The position numbers and the translations under genes are program-made. Shown here piece by piece: positions 47,939 through 54,103 of a DNA stretch of 54,103 nucleotides. The stretch's first letter is position 1; each line of letters starts with the position of its first letter. Source of the stretch: an uncultured Lachnospiraceae bacterium (GTDB lineage: Bacteria; Bacillota; Clostridia; Lachnospirales; Lachnospiraceae); assembly GCA_949948715.1 (NCBI GenBank), contig CATLGW010000015.1, forward strand, positions 1 through 54,103, read 5' to 3'. Under the pieces are notes generated by a model. That model searched no databases. It worked only from the letters and a program-made list of their open reading frames with translations, and was not told the DNA's origin.

Positions 47939-47982
47939 CTGGTTCAAAGCCTTGGCAAATGCGCCAGTAGGAGACCGTGAAT

Positions 47983-48022
47983 ACCATGAGGAGACTTGCT
48001 ATAAGGCAAGTCTCCTCATGGT
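47983..48022. terminator. Perfect 17-bp hairpin upstream of the TcmP operon
   Basis: Arms 47983-47999 and 48006-48022 are perfectly complementary around a six-base loop, with no T-run. It separates the decayed mobility block from the TcmP operon and may be a terminator-like insulator or the end of an inserted segment. The rest of 47939-48231 shows only the promoter below. Confidence 0.55.
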
Positions 48023-48102
48023 GCTTTATGCGTCACAAATGAGCAGGATATGTGAAAACACGAGAAAAATTGCCGGGGACTCTGGAAATTAGTCGTGTTA
48101 TG

Positions 48103-48111
48103 TGGTATAGT
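48103..48111 (+). promoter_or_regulatory. Extended -10 promoter of the TcmP operon
   Basis: TGGTATAGT (48103-48111): TG one base before TATAGT, an extended -10 that can work without a good -35. It lies 120 bases before the tcmP start. Confidence 0.4.
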
Positions 48112-48231
48112 AGATTGTGGAATTGTTTGACTACTCAAGCTCAGGTAAGTGCCTCTACCCGATTGATGCTGAACAACATGGCAAATTTGATTTGGATAAT
48201 ATGAAATCAAAGAAAGATTGTGAGGGATTTT

Positions 48232-49383
48232 ATGGCAAGCAGTAACAATAGTAAAATAATAAGCAAGGCAAGTCCTCACACCATCATGAAATTCAAACTG
48301 GTAGAGGAGTACATAAAAGCATGGGCGCAAAAACTGATGCTGAATAGCTCTTGTTATGGATTGGTGTTTATCGACTGTATGTGTAATAGTGGTGTTTACA
48401 CATATAACGGCGAAACTGTCGAAGGGACGCCAGTTCGGGTCGCTAAGGTCCTTCTTGACGTTGCCCGCAGCTATCCTCAGAAGCAAGTTCAGATATATTT
48501 GAACGATAATTCCCAAGAGAAAGTGGACGAACTAAAAAAGCATCTTCCCGTTGACGAAGGAAATTTCAAAATCATTGTAACAGCTAAAGACCGGGATGAA
48601 CTTTTAGAAACGATAGGCCCTCAGCTGTATGGCCGTCAGCATCTGCACTATTTTCTGTTTTATGATCCGTATGATGCGTCTATCAACTGGCCTGTGCTTA
48701 TCCCGTTTTTGAGGAATTGGGGCGAGGTCATGATTAACCACATGGTTTCGGATACAATACGGGCAATCACGCAGGTAAGGCGGGAAGCTACAAAGGAAAA
48801 ATACGCAAATACCTATCTTACTGACTTTGAGAAATTAATTCCATTTGGCAGCGAGAAAAAGGCCTACGAAGAACGGGTGGAAGAAATCATACAAGTGCTA
48901 AAAGGACAACGCAGGTATTTTGTGGGGGCATTTCCATTCTGCAATACGCAAAATTCTCAACTGTACAGTTTAATTCATTGCACCAGCAATATCGAAGGTT
49001 TCAAGCTATACAAACAGGTGGCATGGAAAACATTTGGAGGGAAGTCATCAACGAAGGATACGCATGGCGATCAACTCCAATTAACTTTTGACTTTAATAA
49101 CGATGGTTTCTTTGCTCCGGCAACAGATGAGTCGTGCTTTTTTGTGACAGATATTGCCAAGTATCTTCAAAAATCATTTGTGGGACAGTCAAATGTGCCG
49201 CTTGATTCATTATGGCGTCTATTGGATTATCATCCTATTTTTCCCTCTGAAGGGTTTAGGAAAGAAATTCGAGACGAATTGAAAAACACATATGGAGCGA
49301 CATTTAGCAAAATCATGAATCCGACAACAGGAAAGAAGCAAACCGTCGTTTCATTCTTGAAAGGAAACATGGTCTATGAGTGA
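48232..49383 (+). CDS. Three-Cys-motif partner protein (TcmP family)
   Basis: A 383-residue protein with the family's N-terminal motif FIDCMCNSGVYT followed by EGTPVRVAKVLLD (about 45-75), comparable to the DGFAGPG-type loop of methyltransferase folds, then LHYFLFYDPYD near 140. TcmP proteins take their name from an adjacent three-Cys-motif protein; their activity is not established, though the fold suggests SAM-dependent chemistry. ATG at 48232 follows GAGGGA. First gene of a four-gene operon; the next gene overlaps by eight bases. Confidence 0.8.
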   Translation: MASSNNSKIISKASPHTIMKFKLVEEYIKAWAQKLMLNSSCYGLVFIDCMCNSGVYTYNGETVEGTPVRVAKVLLDVARSYPQKQVQIYLNDNSQEKVDELKKHLPVDEGNFKIIVTAKDRDELLETIGPQLYGRQHLHYFLFYDPYDASINWPVLIPFLRNWGEVMINHMVSDTIRAITQVRREATKEKYANTYLTDFEKLIPFGSEKKAYEERVEEIIQVLKGQRRYFVGAFPFCNTQNSQLYSLIHCTSNIEGFKLYKQVAWKTFGGKSSTKDTHGDQLQLTFDFNNDGFFAPATDESCFFVTDIAKYLQKSFVGQSNVPLDSLWRLLDYHPIFPSEGFRKEIRDELKNTYGATFSKIMNPTTGKKQTVVSFLKGNMVYE

Positions 49384-50152
49384 GGTGGCTGGTTACATAG
49401 AAAGAAAGACCATGCTCTATAAAACTGGAGTTGAGTATGGAGACTATACAATGAATTTTGTGCTGGGCTGTTCTCATGGTTGCCTGTTTCCTTGCTACGC
49501 CTTTTTACAGAAAAAGCGTTTTGGGCAAATAAAGGATTATGCAGACTGGTGCAGTCCGAGGCTTGTGTCGAATACGCTGGAACTTCTTGATAACGAAATT
49601 CCGAAATTAAAGGGAAAGATTGTGTCCGTACAACTGTGTTTCACAACTGACCCTTTCATGTATGGGTACCAGGAGATTGCGGACATGGCAATCGCATCAA
49701 TCAAAAAGCTGAATGCTGCCGGAATTAAATGCACAGTCCTAACAAAAGGAATCCTTCCCATATCGCTGGCCAAGTTCTCAGGTAAAAATGAGTATGGCAT
49801 AACACTTATCTCATTGGATGAAGAATATCGAAAGAAAATGGAACCAGGTGCAGCGCCCTATAAAGATCGATTGGAAACATTGAAAGCACTGCATGATGCT
49901 GGATGTAAGACGTGGATAAGTATGGAGCCATATCCAACTCCAAATATGGCGGAGCAAGATTTGCATGAATTGCTGGAGGCAGTGAGTTTCGTTGACCGCA
50001 TCATTTTTGGAAGAACAAATTACAATAAGACCGCAAGTTCCTATGAGGGACACAGAGCCTTTTATAACAAATGTGCATCAGAGGTCATTTCCTTTTGTGA
50101 GGAACATGACATTCAGTATCACATAAAGGAAAAGACGATAACAGAAGAATGA
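49376..50152 (+). CDS. Three-Cys-motif radical-SAM-like protein (DUF5131/Gp37-Gp68 or SPL-like)
   Basis: A 258-residue protein with three cysteines C32, C36 and C40 (LGCSHGCLFPCYAF), spaced C-x3-C-x3-C rather than the classical radical-SAM C-x3-C-x2-C. The rest follows a radical-SAM partial barrel: IVSVQLCFTTDPF, KKLNAAGIKCTVLTKG, GITLISLDEE and GCKTWISMEPYP. An iron-sulfur cluster and SAM cleavage are plausible but not certain. Relatives occur in phages and next to tcmP. The eight-base overlap with tcmP implies coupled expression and a joint function. Confidence 0.75.
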   Translation: MSEVAGYIERKTMLYKTGVEYGDYTMNFVLGCSHGCLFPCYAFLQKKRFGQIKDYADWCSPRLVSNTLELLDNEIPKLKGKIVSVQLCFTTDPFMYGYQEIADMAIASIKKLNAAGIKCTVLTKGILPISLAKFSGKNEYGITLISLDEEYRKKMEPGAAPYKDRLETLKALHDAGCKTWISMEPYPTPNMAEQDLHELLEAVSFVDRIIFGRTNYNKTASSYEGHRAFYNKCASEVISFCEEHDIQYHIKEKTITEE

Positions 50153-50162
50153 GGTGCAAGCG

Positions 50163-52286
50163 ATGGCACTTTTACAGGATTTAATCCGGCAGATAGATGA
50201 CCCGGTACTCCGTGAGCGGATTCTGCAAGAAACTGATAAATTAGTTGAGCAGAAAAAGTTCGGCCTTGTGTTTGAGGAACATCTGCCGGAATGCACTCCG
50301 CTTTATAATATGCCGATTCAAGTTGGTTCCAAGGTTGCACTGAAAACCGGGTATGTCAGCGACATCTACACGGTTCTGCATATTGATGGTGACAATGCAA
50401 TCTGTGATCGCAGAGAAACGCATGAGCAGAAGACATTCAGGCTTGGTGAGATTGTAGTTGTTGCGGAATTTGGTGAACCAATTTACCCAACACTTATACC
50501 GATTGATACGATTGAGAATGCGCCGGACAGCGACCTGTGGCACACACTGATTGAGGCAGATAATTACCACGCCCTTCAGTTGCTGGAATATCTCTATGCT
50601 GGGAAAGTGGATTGCATATATATTGATCCGCCCTATAATGGTCGTCAGAAAGACTGGAAATATAACAATGACTATGTTGATCCGGGAGATCAGTATCAGC
50701 ATAGCAAATGGCTTTCTATGATAAAGAAACGCCTCTATTTGGCGAAAAAACTGCTGAATCCAAAGGACTCGGTTTTAATTGTTACCATTGATGAAAAGGA
50801 ATATCTGCATCTTGGCTGCCTGCTGGAGGAAATATTTTCGGACGCCAGAATTCAGATGATTTCTGCAATGACGAATAAAAAGGGGTCTACAAGGCCAGGG
50901 CAGTTTTCCAGGGCGGGGGAATATTTCTTTTACATTTTCATGGGAAATCACTCAATTGAACAAGTTAATGACAATATGTTATTGTCTAAAGATGAAGATG
51001 ACGAATCAGAGCAGACTATAACAATATGGAATAGCTTGCTCCGTCGAGGTACGGCAGCTCTTCGTTCTGACAGACCAAATTTGTTTTATCCCATTTATGT
51101 AGATAAGGAAACTCATAGGATTTTGTATGTTGGAGATTCACTTGCTTTGGAAGAAAATCGCAACAATATTCCTTGGCCATCAACACTTCCTGACAGTGCC
51201 GTTATCTGCTGGCCGTTGAGAAAAAATAATGTCGAGGGGCGGTGGCAAGTAGGACAAGATACATTAAGAAAGCGAATGGCGGAACATCGTGTTAAGGCCG
51301 GCCAATTTAATGCGACTACTCAGCAATGTAGTATTGTCATGTTGAAAGACAAACAGATGGAGCAGATTAAAGATGGCCTTTTAGAAATTATCGGAATAGA
51401 TGACTCGGAAGCTTATGTGGTGAGGCAAAAAGCTGGAGATTTTGACTCGGCTCAAAATCCTCGAACAATATGGGTACGGGATAGACACGATGCAAGTGTT
51501 TATGGCTCTACAATGTTACGGAATATTATTGGTGGTCAAAAATTCACTTTTCCAAAGTCGCTTTATGCCGTACATGATTGTATAAATTTCTCATTGAAAA
51601 GCAAGCCTCACGCTCTTATCCTTGACTTCTTTTCTGGCTCTGGTACAACGCTCCATGCGGTCAATCTTCTCAATGCTGAAGACGATGGACATCGCCGTTG
51701 TATTATGGTCACAAATAATGAGGTCTCAGCAGATGAAGCAACGACTCTAACCGCACAAGGCTACCAGCCTGGGGATGAAGAGTGGGAGAAACTCGGCATT
51801 GCGCGATATGTGAACTGGCCGCGCACAGTGTGTAGCATTGAAGGACATGATATAAATGGTAATCCGTTGAAGGGCAATTACATTGGTAGTGACATTCCTA
51901 TGTCAGACGGCTTCAAGGCCAACGCCGTCTTTTTTAAGCTCAGTTTTCTTGATAAGACATCTGTTGCGCTCGGAAAACAGTTTGCGGAGTTACTGCCTGT
52001 TCTCTGGATGAAGGGCGGAGCAATCGGAAGATGTCCGGCTTTGAATACAGAGGAACTGCCGCCCATGTTGCTCATGCCAGAAAACCAAATGGCGGTTCTG
52101 ATTGATGAAACTTACTATTCTGAGTTTGATGATGAGATTCGCAAGCACTTGGAAATTCAAACGGTATTTATTGTGACGGATTCGGAGACGGCCTACCGTG
52201 AGATGATTCGCAACTATGACGGGAAAGACTGCTATCAGCTTTACAGAGATTATTTGGACAATTTCCGCATTAACACGGGGAGATAA
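50163..52286 (+). CDS. DNA methyltransferase, type III Mod-like (beta class)
   Basis: A 707-residue N6-adenine or N4-cytosine methyltransferase. The catalytic DPPY is at 155-158 (YIDPPYNG) and the SAM-binding DFFSGSGTT at 488-496, so the catalytic motif precedes the SAM motif, the beta-class order of type III Mod proteins. The roughly 330 residues between them would hold the target recognition region. An N-terminal extension of about 130 residues and a C-terminal domain of about 170 flank the core. ATG at 50163 follows GAGGTG. Spacing is 10 bases from the radical-SAM-like gene and 2 bases to the helicase gene. Confidence 0.9.
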   Translation: MALLQDLIRQIDDPVLRERILQETDKLVEQKKFGLVFEEHLPECTPLYNMPIQVGSKVALKTGYVSDIYTVLHIDGDNAICDRRETHEQKTFRLGEIVVVAEFGEPIYPTLIPIDTIENAPDSDLWHTLIEADNYHALQLLEYLYAGKVDCIYIDPPYNGRQKDWKYNNDYVDPGDQYQHSKWLSMIKKRLYLAKKLLNPKDSVLIVTIDEKEYLHLGCLLEEIFSDARIQMISAMTNKKGSTRPGQFSRAGEYFFYIFMGNHSIEQVNDNMLLSKDEDDESEQTITIWNSLLRRGTAALRSDRPNLFYPIYVDKETHRILYVGDSLALEENRNNIPWPSTLPDSAVICWPLRKNNVEGRWQVGQDTLRKRMAEHRVKAGQFNATTQQCSIVMLKDKQMEQIKDGLLEIIGIDDSEAYVVRQKAGDFDSAQNPRTIWVRDRHDASVYGSTMLRNIIGGQKFTFPKSLYAVHDCINFSLKSKPHALILDFFSGSGTTLHAVNLLNAEDDGHRRCIMVTNNEVSADEATTLTAQGYQPGDEEWEKLGIARYVNWPRTVCSIEGHDINGNPLKGNYIGSDIPMSDGFKANAVFFKLSFLDKTSVALGKQFAELLPVLWMKGGAIGRCPALNTEELPPMLLMPENQMAVLIDETYYSEFDDEIRKHLEIQTVFIVTDSETAYREMIRNYDGKDCYQLYRDYLDNFRINTGR

Positions 52287-52288
52287 AC

Positions 52289-53989
52289 ATGAAAGTAGAA
52301 TTATTTCCATTTCAAAAACGGGCGCTTGCCGACATCCGCTTGAAAACAGCAGAAGCTCTCGGCAGTTACCATAGAACACACGCTCCGCAAGTGGTTTCCT
52401 TTACGGCTCCTACGGGTGCGGGTAAAACGATCATTATTGCATCCCTGATTGAAAGCATTTTCTTTGGGGATGAATCCTATATGGAACAGCAGAACGCCAT
52501 TGTAATTTGGCTGTCGGACTCGCCGCAGCTGAATGAGCAGTCCAAGCAAAAATTCGATGCCAAAGCAGATAAAATCCGTCTTGGACAGTGTGTGACGGTC
52601 AGTGAGGATTCCTTCGATATGGAATTCTTCGAGGACGGACATATTTACTTCTTGAACACGCAGAAGTTGTCAAGGACATCTAAACTCACGAAAAACGGAG
52701 ATGGACGCACATACACGATTTGGCAAACCATTGCTAATACTGCAAGGAAAAAGAGCGACCATCTTTACTTTATTATTGATGAAGCACATCGTGGGATGCA
52801 GGGCAAAGAAGCCAGCAAGGCAACGACCATCATGCAAAAATTCTTGAAAGGGAGCGATGAAGATCATATACCTCCGATGCCAGTGGTAATCGGAATGTCT
52901 GCCACCACCCAGCGTTTTAATGCTCTGGTTGAAGGAACCTCCTCAACTATACACAAATCCATTGTCACGGCGGATGAGGTGCGGGCGTCTGGTCTGTTGA
53001 AAGACCGCATTGTGATTACTTACCCGGAAGAAAGTAGCGTAAACAAGGATATGGCCATCCTGCAAGCTGCCACTGATGATTGGCAAGAAAAATGGCAGCA
53101 TTGGACACAGTATTGCCAAGAACAACACTATGCCTATGTAAACCCTGTTTTTGTTATACAGGTATTGAACGGTAGCAATGGCAAACTTACAGATACAGAT
53201 TTACAGGACTGTTTGCAGAAAATCGAGGAGCGTACTGGTTTTCGTTTCGATGTCGGACAAGTTGTGCATACGTTCGGTGAAAAGGGTACAATTACGGTAG
53301 GTGGGCTGGATGTGCGCTATGTGGAACCATCAGATATCTCCGAGGACAGAAATATCCGTGTGGTTTTTTTCAAAGAGAATCTTTCCACTGGGTGGGATTG
53401 CCCAAGGGCAGAAACTATGATGTCTTTCAAGCGCGCCAGCGACGCCACCTACATTGCACAGTTGCTCGGCAGAATGGTCAGAACTCCGATGCAAATGCAC
53501 ATCACAGTAGATGAAGTATTGAATAATGTTCATCTATTTTTGCCGTACTTTGATGAGGAAACGGTAAAAGATGTCGTAGATGCTTTGCAAAGTGCAGAGG
53601 GCGGGGATATTCCAACAGATGTGTATGGGGAAACACCCAATCAAAGGCGATACGACACTTTGACGGTCAGACCTGGCAGAAAAAGGCCAAACAACAATGT
53701 GCCTGGACAACTCATACTCGATATTTTGGGTGGCACAGCAGAACAAGATGGAGCTACTACAACAGATTCCCAAAATCAAGGTGAAGCAGAAAAGCCTGTT
53801 GGTGAAACAAGTTCTTCAACAGTGAATATAGCCGAGAGTCCTTATCGTAATTCAACAGTTGAACCTTCTTCCGATACACAAGCTACTGGTGCTGTACCAA
53901 CAGCTGACAATGGAATATCGGCTCCAGCGGCAGAACCTTCTACAGAAGATATGAGTGCAGATGGTGCAAATCAGACAATCCTAGTATAA
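52289..53989 (+). CDS. DEAD/DEAH helicase, type III Res-like, without nuclease domain
   Basis: A 566-residue superfamily 2 helicase: Walker A TGAGKT near 43, DEAH box IIDEAHRG near 160, motif III GMSATTQ near 200, and motif VI QLLGRMVRTP near 395. It follows the methyltransferase by two bases, the Mod-Res order of type III systems. Res proteins are usually 900 or more residues with a C-terminal PD-(D/E)xK nuclease; here about 90 residues of Ser/Thr/Glu/Pro-rich low-complexity sequence follow the helicase core and the frame ends. It may be a complete helicase without cutting activity or a truncated Res. Confidence 0.88.
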   Translation: MKVELFPFQKRALADIRLKTAEALGSYHRTHAPQVVSFTAPTGAGKTIIIASLIESIFFGDESYMEQQNAIVIWLSDSPQLNEQSKQKFDAKADKIRLGQCVTVSEDSFDMEFFEDGHIYFLNTQKLSRTSKLTKNGDGRTYTIWQTIANTARKKSDHLYFIIDEAHRGMQGKEASKATTIMQKFLKGSDEDHIPPMPVVIGMSATTQRFNALVEGTSSTIHKSIVTADEVRASGLLKDRIVITYPEESSVNKDMAILQAATDDWQEKWQHWTQYCQEQHYAYVNPVFVIQVLNGSNGKLTDTDLQDCLQKIEERTGFRFDVGQVVHTFGEKGTITVGGLDVRYVEPSDISEDRNIRVVFFKENLSTGWDCPRAETMMSFKRASDATYIAQLLGRMVRTPMQMHITVDEVLNNVHLFLPYFDEETVKDVVDALQSAEGGDIPTDVYGETPNQRRYDTLTVRPGRKRPNNNVPGQLILDILGGTAEQDGATTTDSQNQGEAEKPVGETSSSTVNIAESPYRNSTVEPSSDTQATGAVPTADNGISAPAAEPSTEDMSADGANQTILV

Positions 53990-53999
53990 CGTTCGCCAA

Positions 54000-54103
54000 T
54001 TAACTGGACTTTTTAATTGGTAGTGTATCTACAATGACTTCCTCTGATACATTGATATCATCAAGGTTATATTTCCAGTGGAATACCACTGGCTCTGCGT
54101 TGA
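54000..54103 (-). CDS. C-terminal fragment of an unidentified gene (partial)
   Basis: A minus-strand frame enters from the right edge and ends with TAA at 54000-54002. The 33 visible residues (NAEPVVFHWKYNLDDINVSE and on to a Lys/Ser end) look like beta strands of a real protein. Convergent with the helicase gene, ten bases apart. Not recognised. Confidence 0.5.
   Translation of the reverse strand, partial: NAEPVVFHWKYNLDDINVSEEVIVDTLPIKKSS

Overview
The window looks like chromosome from a moderately GC-rich anaerobic Firmicute, most likely a Lachnospiraceae (Clostridia). This is an inference from gene content and order: polA-coaE-FtsA-like-metallo-hydrolase, ACT/UPF0210, tmcAL divergent from pta-ackA, a very large 2-hydroxyacyl-CoA dehydratase activase, an M16C peptidase, and strong GGAGG ribosome binding sites throughout. 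No rRNA, tRNA or CRISPR array was seen.

Layout. 1-3.3 kb: an AT-rich glycan-use fragment (a 5'-truncated six-hairpin glycosidase and a GH42 beta-galactosidase), probably broken at its left edge by an IS630-like element. 3.4-6.0 kb (minus): aldehyde and alcohol dehydrogenase pair. 6.3-14.8 kb: housekeeping run (small zinc-finger anti-sigma-like protein, polA, coaE, FtsA-like ATPase, WalJ-type hydrolase, ACT protein, UPF0210). 14.9-18.7 kb: tmcAL (minus) against pta-ackA. 18.8-24.6 kb: secreted FG-GAP-like protein, response regulator, sensor kinase and membrane-anchored protein in overlapping order, then an amidase-deacetylase fusion. 24.8-26.9 kb: AT-richer DUF2935 and alpha/beta-hydrolase genes. 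26.9-29.8 kb: a perfect promoter carrying a LexA-type operator drives a small sigma-like factor, followed by a structured leader, a DUF262/ParB-like protein and a coiled-coil protein. 29.8-40.6 kb: dehydratase activase (minus, with a promoter and a cre-like site), rhomboid-like protein, sigma-like protein, unknown protein, M16C peptidase and DUF4349 lipoprotein.

40.6 kb to the end is a mobile island of different composition. It opens with two small genes (DUF6061-like, HTH) and a 470-bp array of about a dozen different hairpins, then a truncated serine resolvase, three zinc-ribbon membrane proteins, a hairpin cluster that may be an oriT, and a mobilisation block (DUF3847, MobA/MobL relaxase, TnpW-like, large serine recombinase, TnpV). 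The relaxase, the recombinase, DUF3847 and TnpV are broken by in-frame stops, a lost start codon or a frameshift. Behind this dead mobility block lies an intact, tightly packed four-gene operon: TcmP, a three-Cys radical-SAM-like protein, a type III-like DNA methyltransferase, and a helicase that lacks the nuclease end expected of Res. A minus-strand gene runs off the right edge.

The two most unusual signals are the hairpin array at 41.07-41.53 kb, with two alternating stem-loop classes that have constant outer bases and variable, mutually complementary inner stems, and the TcmP/radical-SAM/Mod/helicase operon, a plausible composite defence system. Third is the SOS-box-controlled sigma/DUF262 module.
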